From Xiphydria camelus (taxonomy: Eukaryota > Arthropoda > Insecta > Hymenoptera > Xiphydriidae), in contig OY783200.1 of assembly GCA_963678675.1 (NCBI GenBank), positions 22,148,190 to 22,212,189 on the forward strand: a stretch of DNA of 64,000 bases, given 5' to 3'. Of this stretch, positions 47,230 through 59,372 are shown in pieces (position 1 is the stretch's first letter; each line of letters begins with the position of its first letter). Under the pieces are notes generated by a model. The model had not been told where the DNA came from. It worked only from the letters and a program-made list of their open reading frames with translations, and did no database searches. The position numbers and the translations under genes are program-made.

Positions 47230-50200
47230 TTCTTTCGCGGCGGTTTCCGCTTCACGTGGAGCGGCGCGTGGCGCAGCAGGTCGCTCTCCAGCAGAAACCG
47301 CTTGGCGCAGACGTCGCAGCGAAAGGGCCCGACGTTCTTCTCCGCCTCGTGGACGAGCATGTGCTTCTGGTAGTTCGTCTCGAGCGAGTACTCCTTCTGG
47401 CAGAAGTCGCAGTGAAACAGCTTCGGGAAGGCGTGACGCTCCGCGTGGCGCAGCAGGCTCTCCTGCTCGGGAAACTGCTCGAGGCACACCTCGCAGCGGA
47501 AGGGCTTGTCGCGGCTCTCCGTCTGGTGGAGGAGCTCGTGCTCCAGTAGGCTGCGCTTCGCGTAGAATCCCTTGCGGCAGATCGCGCACTCGAACCGTTT
47601 GTTCTCGCTGTGGATGAGCATGTGCTCGAGCAGATCGTCTCTGAGGAAGAATCGCTTGAGACAGACGTCGCAATGGTGCGGCTCCTTGCCGCGGTGGATG
47701 CGGCGCTTGTGCCGCACCATGTTGCGGCGTATGGGAAACTGCTTCAGGCAGACGTCGCACTGGAACGGCTTGCCCTCCTGCTCGTGGGCGCGCAAGTGCC
47801 GGAGGAGATTCGTCCTCTGGTAGTACGCCCGCTGGCAGAGCTTGCAACGGTACCGTTTCGTGTGACGCGGCAGGTGCAGCGCCAGGCGCTCCTTCGTGGG
47901 AAAGCACCTCTTGCAGACGTCGCACTTGAACGGCTTGACGTGGGTTTGCTCGTGGGCGTTCAGCGAGAATTCGGAGTAAAATTGCTTGGGACAGGTGCGG
48001 CAGCAGAACTCCTTCTCGCCGACGTGGAAGAGTACGTGGCGCTCGAGGCTGGCTTTCACGGCGTACTGCTTCTGGCAGAAGTCGCAGACGAACACCTTCT
48101 TCGGAGGGGATGCGCCTTTTGCTTTCTTGCGACGAGGAGCGTCGCGTTTCCGAGGGACGTCGCGTTTCCGAAGAGCGCGCTTCGCGCGACGCTTCTTCCG
48201 CGGTGATTTCTTCGCGGTGTGCGTCGACGCGTGGCGCTGAAGATCGCTCTCCTGAGAAAATCTCTCCGAGCAAACGTCGCACTGCAACGTCTCGTCGACC
48301 GACCCTCTCTCTTCGGTATCCTCGTCTCCCAATGAATCGTCGTGCTCGCCGTCGTCCCTCGGAAGCGATTCCTCCTCGTCATCGTTCTCCGGAAGTGAGT
48401 CGTTCCCGGTCTTCTCCGCCTCGTGCGTGCGTAAATGCTTTCGAAAATTGTTCTTACCTTCGTACTCCTCGCGACAAATGCTGTCTTCGTTCTCCCGTTT
48501 GTGCGTGAGCTCGTGCTTCAGCAGATTGCGCTTCGTGTAGAAGCCCTTCCGGCAAACGCCGCACTCGAAGCGCTTCTTCTCGCTGTGCAGCAGTTTGTGC
48601 CGCAGCATCTCCAACTTTCGCGGGAACCTTATCGAGCACACGTCGCAGGTGAACGACGTCTTCGCTCGTGCGCGAACGTTTGCCTCGCTCACCTCGCCGC
48701 CTTCGTGGGTGACCAAGTGCTTCACGAAATCGTCCTTGCAGTGGAAGGGCTTGAGGGTGCAGTGAATGAGGATGTGATTCTCGAAGGAGAGAACCTCGTT
48801 GAAGTGGATTCCGCAGAACTTGCAGCGGAGCTTGTCGCCGGGAGGAAGCGGTTCGGCTTCCGCGTGAATTTCCGTGTGACCGTTCGAGTGTGTCGCGTGG
48901 GAAAAGGATTCTTGCGTTTCGCGAGTAGCCGTGCGGTTCTCGAGGGACGACGCTTCGTCGTTCGAATCGTCAACGCGGATCGACTCCTCCTCCCCGCGAG
49001 CTCTCGAACGACCGTCGCCATCGTTTTCCCGCTCCCCCGCGTGAACGAGCGCGTGCTGCAGCAGACCGTCCTCTTCGGAGAACCGCTGCAGGCAAACGTC
49101 GCACGCGAACGGCATCAGGTTCGCGTGCCCGAACATGTGCCTCCTGTAATCATCCTGGACTCTGAATTTTTCCAGGCAAACGTTACACTCGATAAACCGC
49201 TCTTGCGAGTGGGACAACAGATGCTTCTCAAAGGCGTCCCTCTTCTTGTAGCGCGTGTGGCATACGTCGCAGCAAAACGGTCGGTCTCCGAACATGTGTG
49301 TTATCATGTGCCACGCGATGTGCTCCTTCCGCTTGAAGCGCTTCCCGCAGAAGTCGCAGATGAAACTCTCCGTGGCGCTCGCCCGATGCTCGACCAGACT
49401 GTGATCGTCGGGGTACGTCGCGCAGGAGAAGAGCTCCGCGGCCTCGTTCCTCGAACCGATCGCACGAATTCCCGAGCCGCCCTTCCCGGGCGATCCGGGC
49501 GTCCTGTGCGTCAGCAAATGACTGTTGTACGCGTATTTGTACCGAAACTGCTCGTGGCAATGGTAGCAGCGGTACTTCGTCGAGCGCGGCGTACCGGCAT
49601 ACGTCGCGACGCTCGATTTGAACGCCTCCTCGCTCCTCGTTTGGTCGCAGCACTCGTCGCAGCGGATGAGCTGCTCCGACAACGAGTCGCTCCTCTGCCG
49701 TTCCTTGGGAAAGAAAAGCCTGTCGCAGGAGCCGCACTCGAGCAGCACGGGGGCCGCGTGAGCGGCGTGGTGATCCAGGAGGTCGCGCTGGTCGGTGAAT
49801 GTCTCTTGGCACGCCGTGCAGACGAAGGGCTTGTGATCGACCTTGTGCCTCTCGAAGATCGCCTCGTTCTCAAAGCGGATATTGCAGACCATGCAGTAGA
49901 ATCTCTCCACCAGGTGGACGTTCGTGTGCGCTTCCAGGCTCTCCTTCGCTTTGAACCTCTTGCGGCAGACGCGGCAGGACAGCGGATACTCGGTGGCGTG
50001 TATCGACATGTGGTTGACGAAGCGCAGTTTCTGTTGGAAGGTTTTCTCACAGATGTTGCACTGCAGGAAATTCCAAGTGTGACTGTCCTTCGCCTTTTGG
50101 TCCGGCGAAGCATCCTCGAGGGAAACTGGAACGATCGGAACGGAATTCCCTAAAGTGTGAGGCGAGAGCTCAACGAAGGAGCACCACCGATCGGACGGTT

Positions 50201-50534
50201 CCTCCAGCGGAGCAATGCCGTCTACGGAGAGCGGATCGACGGGAGGATCGAGATGACGAGCGTCGGAGGTCTGAAAAAACAGGTGGAATCGAAGCTCGCT
50301 CGCTCACTCACTGCCGATAGCCGATGACTTCCGGACAAACTCTCGAAAGGTCGTGGCAGAGGGCGACGCGTTACATCGACGTACCTCGTCCTCCGTGTCG
50401 CTGGAATTGGCGAGATTTACGGTGGAGACGAACGCGCCGATGCAAAGCTGTTCATCTTTGATGTCGATTTCCTCATTAGCTGTAAAATCGGTGGTAAAAC
50501 CGTCGGATTCGCGGGTCAGCGGCGTCTCGCCCAT
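46185..50534 (-). CDS. C2H2 zinc-finger gene A (1411 aa, more than 30 fingers)
   Basis: Two coding exons: 50534-50385 (50 codons, MGETPLTRES) and 50270-46185. The start is shared with paralogue B, and an acceptor ending at 50553 shows a 5' UTR intron. After an acidic N-terminus of about 130 residues come over 30 C2H2 fingers, mostly C-x2-C-x12-H-x3-5-H, many with short linkers. Two are C2HC (SHMIRNSC, SHVSGGSC) and several are degenerate. Acidic and polyglutamine (10 Q, CTG repeats at 47197-47226) linkers occur. It is presumably a nuclear DNA- or RNA-binding protein, but I recognise no orthologue. Relative to B it lacks 708 bp at 48742, which fuses the start of one finger to the end of another (KPFHCKDDF) and leaves a finger without its C-x2-C pair. 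Confidence 0.88.
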
Positions 50535-50551
50535 AATTTCCGCGGACGTTT

Positions 50552-50880
50552 CCTGGGAAAGACGAGAAGCGTGAGGAAATCGCGCGGAGAGGAAACGAGA
50601 GCAACGGAAATAAAATCATCGCGATGAGTGGCGAGGATCGAGCGCGGATTATCGGTAAATACCTGCGAGCTGTCACTTTCCAGCTGTTCGCTGTCCGTCG
50701 TCGCGCGCGTCGTTCTGAAGGAATTGCGCGATGTGGAACTACACAGAACGGAGCTGCATTCTCGCGAATTATGTATCTTTCACTGTCTTGTACGTTTATA
50801 GGTTACGGACGCACCGCGGTTATCGGCGACATAACCTACCCCCTCAACGGACGCGAAGTTACTGCGCGCTGCGGCCGTAA
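50552..50880 (-). promoter_or_regulatory. 5' UTR splice acceptor and proximal upstream DNA of zinc-finger gene A
   Basis: CGTCTTTCCCAG on the minus strand ends at 50553, 18 bases before the ATG, so the first exon is non-coding. The same acceptor is present before gene B (near 57461, TCTTTCCCAT), where the AG is now AT; B would need another acceptor. Confidence 0.5.
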
Positions 50881-50899
50881 ATAAGCGGCGTCGCTCGAG

Positions 50900-51410
50900 T
50901 CGCGAGCACAGCCATTTTGGTGTGAGGCGGTCACGTGACCTGCGTTCAAAGACGGAGAACGCGAGGACACTTCGTAATACATATTATGAGTTTGAATCGA
51001 TAAAGGGAGGCGAGGGGACGCGCGTGTGAGATATACATGAAGGTACCCAGAAGATATATCAAAACTATAAATTCGAGGTGTGGAAAGATATTTCGCGTCG
51101 CTAGTTTTTGCAAAATATTCAGCTCGCTGTAAAGTGATCACGTGACTGTTGCGTTCAAAATTGGAAAACGCAAGGACGCTTTATAATTGTGATTGAAAAT
51201 CGATAAAGAAGGCGAGGAGGGAGTATACAAAAGTTTGGAGGAATCTCAAAACTGTAAATACGAGAGGTGGAAAGATATTTTGGGACGTTAGTTTTTGCAA
51301 AATATTCAGCTTGCTGCAAAGTGGTCACGTGACCGTTGTGTTCAAAATCGGAGAACGCGAGGACGTTTCGTAATCGTGACTGAAAATCGATAAAGGGCTC
51401 CTCCCTTTAG
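50900..51410. repeat. Upstream E-box minisatellite of gene A (three units)
   Basis: Three diverged units of about 190-205 bp. TCACGTGAC recurs at 50931, 51138 and 51325, followed each time by a GTTCAAA-TCGGAGAACGC-type block and GAATCGATAAAG. The first site is a perfect 12-bp palindrome, GGTCACGTGACC. CACGTG is the core of bHLH-zip (USF/Max/MITF-type) sites. Confidence 0.8.
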
Positions 51411-52725
51411 AAGGGATAAAATCTTAACATATGAAAATTGTTAACGCGGGGAACGAAAGAGAGAACCGCGTGTAGTTATTTCATAACTTGCCACCTGCAA
51501 TGATGGCTGATTTATGCTTCAATAAAATAGGATACTTTGTTGATATTTAACACTTCCCAAACCTAATAGGTTACAAGAAAAAGAGCGTAACTACGATATT
51601 ATAATATTATCATTACCATTATGTAATGTCTAAAAGAAATCTCCACCCCTCACTTATGTAACGTCGATGTATCAGTGTTACGTAACATCTGTTACATCCG
51701 ATTATATCAGAGCAATGTAATATCGACCTCACCGTGTTCAGCGGGAATGCATCTCGCGTGCAATTTCTCTCTTGCCAGTCGAATACGATAAAATCATATA
51801 TTCGCCGGTAACAAGAGCTCCACCGTGTCACCTTCCCATCCCAACAGGATTCCAATATATTTCATACGTAAACCTCACGGAAAGAACTTCTATGCGCCTT
51901 GTGTGTGTGTTCCTTGCTTGCCCGTGCGAGGGTCGCCCCGAGTAGTGGAGCCCGTGTGTTTCGCGCACGCGAGCTTCCCATTGAATCGCGGCGAAGAAGG
52001 GGGACGAGCCATTCATCGCGCGTTTGGCTTCGCATCGCGCTAGGCGAACGTGATAAATCCATATATTTTCGCAGCTTGGTTTCGTACGACTGCGATTATC
52101 GCGAGTTATAATAGCGTTTGATTTCCTCGCGAGAGAGCCGATCGCCGGATATTTTTTATGCGCGCGCCGGATAATTTGTATTTCTTCCGGCCCCTGTTAT
52201 ATCTCGCGGATCCCCCTTCCCCCGGCATTATCATCCCTTCGCCGCGATAAGGCGATACGGACGGCGGAACATGACGATTTGCGCGCGACGGTGGGAATGT
52301 TTTCTGTCTGTTGTTTCTTTTTTTTTTTAACAACGTCTGGTTAACGGTGTACGCGGTGTTCGCCGCATTGGCAATTTTTATGTGAATGTTCAGCTAGAAT
52401 TTCGTGAAAGGAAAATAAATAAGTGAACGAACAAAAGGGTGATATTGGACGAGCGATCGATCTGATATTTGGAGGTGGTCGATATTAAAATGAAACGCGC
52501 TGGGTTCATTTTTTCATTATCAGTAATTGGCCTCGACTCTATATTTATCGCGGCGTGGAATATATAAAGTTTGAATACTACCCAATCGTTGCAATGATCA
52601 CGGTACCCACGCTATCAGTCATTCGTTTGATCGCATCGACATATAATACAGCGAGAAACCAAGTGTGCAATTTACGCGAAAAATCAAACTGCGAAATCAA
52701 AACGAATTCCCTGACTTGAGCAGAT

Positions 52726-53255
52726 CCGGGAAAAATGGTCATATATGATCGTATATAATTGGATATAATCAGATCCGAAATTTGCCTCTATCTGATCATG
52801 TATGAAAATTCATGTATGATCATGTATACAATCAGATATGATGAAGATATCAGAAGATTATGTCAAATCCTGCACAGAGAAAGATAATTAGGTTAAAGTG
52901 ACAAAACGCATCTAGCTTGACGCGTTTAGTTATTCCAACTATAAAAAGTGGTCAGTTTAACCAAACAGTTTGGTCATTGTCACCAAGATTTTCGTTAAAT
53001 TGATCAATTATTATTCTCAGTGTATTTAGTCATATATAATTGTATACGATCACATACAGTTTATCATTTCTTTCATAAAATTATTCCATTAAAGACTTTA
53101 ATTTATCAAGAAACATTAAATAATTTGTAATCCATAACAGATTACATAATGTGTAATGTATTAGGAAAGATTAAGCGACTTTGAATCAGTGAAAAATTAT
53201 TAGATACACGATCATATATGAGAGAGAGAGATTATACATAAATATTTTTTCCCGG
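52726..53255. repeat. CCGGGAAAAA MITE with TATATGATCATAT arrays (copy A)
   Basis: CCGGGAAAAATGGTCATATA is mirrored by AATATTTTTTCCCGG. The arms are full of ATATGATCATAT-like self-palindromes. A second element is nested inside at 52873-53022. The duplicate is at 62801-63323. Confidence 0.75.
52873..53022. repeat. Nested CACAGAGAAA MITE (copy A)
   Basis: CACAGAGAAAGATAATT is mirrored by AATTATTATTCTCAGTG and followed by TA. TTTAACC / AACCAAACAGTTTGG lies near the middle. The ends resemble those of the element at 42033-42325. The duplicate is at 62951-63100. Confidence 0.65.
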
Positions 53256-53377
53256 AGAGTTTGACCTATTTCCGCGCAGGTACATTTTCACAGGGGTAGT
53301 TCACCACACCGCGCCACGGCTCTTTTCCCGTAACAAGGCTTTCCGTCCTCGCAATGTCGCGCGTATACCGCGTTAGC

Positions 53378-53379
<2 letters not shown>

Positions 53380-53410
<31 letters not shown>
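53380..53410 (+). repeat. Poly-T tract (31 T)
   Basis: Uninterrupted run of 31 T. The duplicated position at 63446-63466 has 21 T. Confidence 0.95.
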
Positions 53411-53944
53411 CGTTTCGTTTCAACGCACGCATGCGAAACGCCGGTATGATACGCCGCGCGGACGCAGCCACGCACGCGTAGTGGGATAACTACCGTACGC
53501 GATATGAAGAATAGCGGACTGTGCGCTGGAGAGCGTTTTGTTTAACCGCACTGACAGCACTTTGGCGCGCGCGACGAGGGTTTAAGTGCGCCTGCAATTT
53601 GCAAGGCACCCTCCACCGTTACTGCCGGAATTTATGTATTGTGTCTGGGATGCGCGCGGGCGAGTAAGAGAGAATGCGATTTCCGGAAAATGAACTTCCA
53701 ATATCTACCGGGCGGTATGCACGTTCCGCGATGGCAACGCGCACTTCCGGGGCGAGAGCTGCACGGGGAGGGTTCGACGATATTTTTCAACCCGATATAA
53801 GAGAGGGTTCGCGTCCGCGCGGCCCCTCCGGTAGGGTAAGACGAGGAGCCCCTCGACGAACTCGGTTCACCGTGGGTGGATTAAAAGGTACATACATATT
53901 TTTTGCGCCGCGCGAGTCTGGCGATATTTGAAAGTGAAATTCTC

Positions 53945-54873
53945 GGCGGCTTTTATACGTATGTACGTGGATTTTCGGTTTGAGAAATAATGAGCTCCCC
54001 CGTTCCGACCCTCGTAGATGCGAGGATCAGGTCGATCGGGCGACTGATTCGGATTATTTCGATTTCTGGCAAATTCCTAAGATATGTAACACTAATGATA
54101 AATAATTTATTTGTACGGCTAAGCCTGCACGCCTTTTACAATATACAATTTCATTTTCTTTCCTTCCCTATTCGCGCATGCACCTATTTCTCGATTTGGT
54201 GACATTATTAAATGTTTCTTCTTCTTTCCTTTACTTTTATTTTATCTCATAATGAGTTTTCAATATTATACCAGCTGTTACTCTGATAATCATTGTTTTG
54301 CTATTAACACGCCGAGAAAAAATATTTATATAAAATCATACATGATCATATATAATTGAATAATTTTCAACTCAGACTCTAAGATGCACGGATTTGCGAG
54401 AAATCGAAATCTTTCGAATCTCTCAGGTCGATATTTCAGCAGAACATTGCACCTTCTCGATTTTCGCGTCGATCGATCGACGTCGCGCTCGCTATTGATT
54501 ACCGAACGACGAGACGCGCGTATTATTCCCTTTCGCGAACCTCCATTTCTCGGCCCCGAGAGCAGCCGCGCTTCGCGTCGACGGCCGCTATAATGAAATA
54601 GTTGGAAAACTTTCGGCGCGGTAGTATGTTTTGTTGATAAAAGCCAAAACCGTGCAGCGCCGCGGCAACGTGCTTATTATCGCTGATGAATAAATTTGAT
54701 GTCGGCAAGTTGCGCGGGTGTGTGATACGCGCGTAATAGACGCACGCGTATAGATATACAGCGAGGTAAAAGAGTCATCGATTTCAACTTACGGGTAACA
54801 CACGCGCCCGGTGTGCAATGATTACGAATCGGCCGATTGTCCGCGTATCTATTGATACGACCGAGCAAAAGAA
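53945..54873. other. Spacer between duplicate block A and zinc-finger gene B
   Basis: AT-rich, with a solo half-end of the CCGGGAAAAA family at 54311-54362 (GAGAAAAAATATTTATATAA, CATGATCATATATAA). The part nearest 54873 is the 3' UTR side of gene B. No coding sequence is supported. Confidence 0.5.
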
Positions 54874-57442
54874 TTATTTGCCTTTGTGTGTGAGGAAGTG
54901 CTTCATGAAATCGTCCTTGCAGTCGTACTCCGCCTGGCAAATGCCGCAGTGAAAGGGCTTCGTCTGCGTGTGTTGCAGCGAGTGGCGCAGGAAGCTGGCC
55001 TTCGAGTAGTACACCTTGTGGCAGTAAGTGCAGTCGAAACGCTTGCCCTCGTTGTGGACGAGCATGTGGTCCAGCAGGCACCTCTCGTAGCTGTAGCGTT
55101 TCCCACAAAAGTCGCACTGGTAGAACTTGTTCTTGGCTGCCTTGTGGACGCGCTCGTGCGCCCGCAGGATGCTCAACTGGTCGTAGCCCTTCTGGCAGAC
55201 ACTGCAGCGAAACTGCTTACCCTTCTTGTGCTGGTGCTTGTGCCGCAGCATGGTGCTCTTCTGGGTGAAGCGCTTCGTGCAGACGCTGCACTTGTACGGC
55301 GCCACCTCGGTGTGCTGCTTCACGTGGCCGTGGTAGGCGTCGACGTTGGCGAACTTCTCGAAGCAGATCTTGCACTGGAACGGCCGCTCCGAGTGCGAGA
55401 GCACGTGGCTGTCCAGACTCTCCCTGGTCTTGTAGTTGCGACGACAGATCTCGCAGAAGAACGGCCTGTTGACGTAGGAGGTGTGCACGATCATGTGGCT
55501 CTCGAGGTGCTCCTTCTGGATGAACAGCTTCCCGCAGTAGTCGCACCTCAGTTTCCCGAGGCCCGAGTGCATCGCCTGGTGCTCGGTCAGGCTGTGGCTG
55601 TCGGCGAACTTCTCGGCGCAGGTGACGCAGGAGAAGGGCTTGAGGGTGTAGTGCCTGAGGATGTGATTCTCGAAGGAGAGGACCTCGTTGAAGTGGATGC
55701 CGCAGAACTTACAGAGGAGGTTGTCGTTCGACGACGCGTCGCGGTTCGAAGCGTCGTCGGGAGGAAGCGATTCGGCTTCCGCGTGAATTTCCGCGCGACC
55801 GTTCGAGTGTGTCGCGTGGGAAAAGGATTCTTGCGCTTCGCGAGTAGCCGTGCGGTTCTCGAGGGACGACGCTTCGTCGTTCGAATCGTCAACGCGGATC
55901 GACTCCTCCTCCCCGCGAGCACTCGAACGACCGTCGCCATCGTTTTCCCGCTCCCCGGCGTGAACGAGCGCGTGCTGCAGCAGACCGTCCTCTTCGGAGA
56001 ACCGCTGCAGGCAAACGTCGCACGCGAACGGCATCAGGTTCGCGTGCCCGAACATGTGCCTCCTGTAATCATCCTGGACTCTGAATTTTTCCAGGCAAAC
56101 GTTACACTCAATAAACTGCTCTTGCGAGTGAGACAACAGATGCTTCTCAAAGGTGTCCCTCTTCTTGTAACGCGTGTGGCACACGTCGCAACAAAACGGT
56201 CGGTCTCCGAACATGTGCGTTATCATGTGACACGCGATGTGCTCCTTTCGCTTGAAGCGCTTCCCGCAGAAGTCGCAGACGAAGCTCTCCGCGCGATGCT
56301 CGACCAGACTGTGATCGTCGGGGTACGTCGCGCAGGAGAAGAGCTCCGCGGCCTCGTTCCTCGAACCGATCGCGCGAATTCCCGAGCCGCCCTTCCCGGG
56401 CGATCCGGGCGTCCTGTGCGTCAGCAAATGACTGTTGTACGCGTATTTGTACCGAAACTGCTCGTGGCAATAGTAGCAGCGGTACTTCGTCGAGCGCGGC
56501 GTACCGGCGTACGTCGCGACGCTCGATTTGAACACCTCCTCGCTCCTCAACTGGTCGCAGCACTCGTCGCAGCGGATGAGCTGCTCCGACAACGAGTCGC
56601 TCCTCTGCCGTTCCTTGGGAAAGAAGAGCCTGTCGCAGGAGCCACACTTGAGCAGCACGGGGGTCGCGTGAGTGGCGTGGTGATCCAGGAGGTCGCGTTG
56701 GTCGGAGAATGCCTCTTGGCACGCCGTGCAGACGAAGGGCTTGTGATCGACCTTGTGCCTCTCGAAGATCGCCTCGTTCTCGAAGCGGATATTGCAGATC
56801 GTGCAGTAGAATCTCTCCGCCAGGTGGACGTTCGTGTGCGCTTCCAGGCTCTCCTTCGCTTTAAACCTCTTGCGGCAGACGCGGCAGGACAGCGGATACT
56901 CGTTGGCGTGTATCGACATGTGGTTGACGAAGCTTAGCTTCTGTTGGAAGGTTTTCTCGCAGATGTTGCACTGCAGGAAGTTCCACGCGTGACCGTCCTT
57001 CGCCTTTCGGTCCGACGAAGCATCTTCGAGGGAAACTGGAACGACTGGAACGGAATTCCCTAAAGCGTGAGGCGAGAGCTCAACGGAGGAGCACCACCGA
57101 TCGGACAGTTCCTCCGGCGGAGCAATGCCGTCTACGGAGAGCGGATCGACAGGAGGATCGAGATGGCGAGCGTCGGAAGCCTGAAAGAACGGGTGGAATC
57201 GAAGCTCGCTCTAACTCACTGCCGAGAGCCGATGACTTCCGGACACTCTCTCGAAAGGTCGTGGCGGAGGGCGACGCGTTACATCGACGTACCTCGTCCT
57301 TCGTGTCGCTGGAATTGGCGAGATTTACGGTGGAATCGAATGCGCCGATGCAAGGCTGTTCATCTTTGATGTCGATTTCCTCATTAGCTGTAAAATCGGT
57401 GGTAAAATCGTCGGATTCGCGGGTCAGCGGCGTCTCGCCCAT
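54874..57442 (-). CDS. C2H2 zinc-finger gene B (818 aa, about 19 fingers), paralogue of A
   Basis: Two coding exons: 57442-57293 (50 codons, MGETPLTRES) and 57180-54874. The N-terminal half is nearly identical to gene A, including the degenerate SCATYPDDHSLVEH motif and the acidic GERENDGDGR linker. Nine further fingers follow in regular array (KPFSCVTC to HCGICQAEYDCKDDFMKHFLTH) before the stop. Most of these are missing from A, while A has some 600 extra residues of fingers after the point where B ends. It is presumably a nuclear nucleic-acid-binding protein with unknown targets. The tandem direct orientation and shared upstream DNA show it arose with A by segmental duplication. Confidence 0.88.
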
Positions 57443-57819
57443 AATTTACGCGGACGTTTCATGGGAAAGACGAGAAGCGTGAGGAAATCGCGCGGAGAGA
57501 AAACGAGAGCAACGGAGATATAATCACCGCGATGAGAGTGGCGAGGATCGAGCGCGGATTATCGGTAAATACCTGCGAGCTGTCACTTTCCAGCTGTTCG
57601 CTGTCCGTCGTCGCGCGCCGGAGGGAGTTCTGAAGGAATTGCGCGATGTAGAACTACACAGAACGGAGCTGCATTCTCGCGAATTATGTATCTGTCACTT
57701 TCTTGCGCGTTTATAGGTTACGGACGCACCACGGTTATCGGCGACAGAAACCTCCCCTTCAACGGACGCGAAGTTACTGCGCGCTACGGCCGTAAACAAG
57801 CGGCGACGCTCGCGTCGCG

Positions 57820-58130
57820 AGCACAGCCATTTTGTTGCGAGGCGGTCACGTGACCTGCGTTCAAAGTCGGAGAACACGAAGACACTTCGTAATATTATGA
57901 GTTCGAATCGATAAAGGGAGGCGAGAGGTGAGATATACATGAAGGTACCCAGAAGGGAAATATGAAAACTATAAATTTTCGAGATGTGGAAAGATATTTC
58001 GCGACGCTAGTTTTTGCGAAATATTCAGCTCGTTGTAAAATGATCACGTGACTGTTGCGTTCAAAATCGGAGAACGCAAGGACGCTTTGAAATCGTGACT
58101 GAAAATCGATAAAGGGACGAGAGAAGGGAT
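57820..58130. repeat. Upstream E-box minisatellite of gene B (two units)
   Basis: TCACGTGAC at 57846 and 58044 in units homologous to those upstream of gene A. The middle unit of A has no counterpart. GCCATTTTG precedes the first unit in both copies. Confidence 0.8.
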
Positions 58131-59029
58131 GAAATCTTAACATATAAAAATTGTTAACGCGGAATATAATCGAGACTGATGCGAAAAGCGCCTTATGAAT
58201 AAAATTGTCGATGCTAAAAATCTTCGGGTATTTATCATGAGCTGTTGGTAGGTAGTTATTTTCAGAAGCAACTATTATCATACGAACATGGTGTTTTTTA
58301 TCAACAGTCACTCGAATGCGAAAGGTACGCTATCAGCAAGGTTCCTTCAGGCAGCAATGGGGTTTCACTGGTTGCTGTATCACAGGCTGATAAATGCAGA
58401 AACTGCAATTTTACTTGTATTCGCAATGTCTGTACCTATCTAGAATTCGAAATGTATTCGATCGATATTGAATTTTCACTCGCATTTAAAAAATATTCGT
58501 AATACTCAATTTCATCGTACTCTTGGGGGAAAAAGGAGCACAGTAACTCGTTCAACATTTCATTGTCATTTAACGACACATTCAAATCAGAGGGAATTTG
58601 AAACGAAGAAATGCATGAAACGCACGAATTAATCCGTAATTCGTAATTTAATAAATAATCATCGATTTTACGTATTTGTATCCGCACGGACGGCGACGCG
58701 GAACCGTCGGGGGTTAATTCTCGGCCATAAATAAGCGCGTCACAGGTGCCGGCATAAAATATCACCCGCGGAAAATGTACATAACGCGTGTAAGCTGTTA
58801 CATACCCCGCTATATGTATATAGGTGGATCCGCGAGAACCGTGCACGGTATTACAATGTTTTTCGCGCAGAATATTCTTCACGTTTAAGTACGTACTTGA
58901 AGGGTGAAACGCCGTAACGTGGTGTATAGCTGCCACATTCAATAGAGATGGTATTCCTATAAATAAGAAGCCTCAGAGATATAAATTTCAGCGCGGAGAG
59001 TGACCGTGTTGTTTTTTATCGTTAAAATC

Positions 59030-59372
59030 TGGAAAATAATATTTATATGTAATCATATATGATCATAATATATAAACGGATGTAATCAAATTTGCATTTT
59101 TTTTCTATCCGATGATATATGAAGAACTATTTATAATCATATATCACCTTATATGATGAGACAAGATTTGACATAATCGAATCCAGAATTTTCAACTTCG
59201 TTCAGATCGAAATAGGTATATGTGTAATCGTATCTGATCACATGTGATTATATTACAATATATAATCATACATGAATTTTCGAATATGATGAAATAGAGA
59301 CAAAATTCGAATCTGTGATTACATCCAATTGCATATGATCATATGCGATTACATATAAATATTTTTGCCCGG
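59030..59372. repeat. CCGGGAAAAA-family MITE (third copy)
   Basis: GGAAAATAATATTTATATG is mirrored by CATATAAATATTTTTGCCC. The interior is packed with ATATGATCATA and TGTAATCATATATGATCA variants. Confidence 0.75.

Larger units (their letters stand above)
51495..53944. repeat. Upstream duplicated block, copy A
   Basis: Aligned without large gaps to 61576-64000, starting CTGCAATGATGGCTGATTTA in both and ending at the window edge in B. It contains CCGGGAAAAA-type MITEs, a poly-T tract, AT-rich DNA and CpG-rich DNA, and no gene I can support. High similarity in non-coding DNA marks the duplication as young. Confidence 0.85.

Noticed and set aside
54886..56937. 683-codon and other long plus-strand open frames across both zinc-finger genes
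   Set aside because: Antisense shadows with V/L/R/A-rich, domain-free translations. The minus frames encode regular C2H2 fingers.
58436..58942. 168-codon minus-strand open frame as a gene
   Set aside because: No recognisable domain, no splice or promoter support, located in an unduplicated repeat-containing insert. Kept only as a remark.
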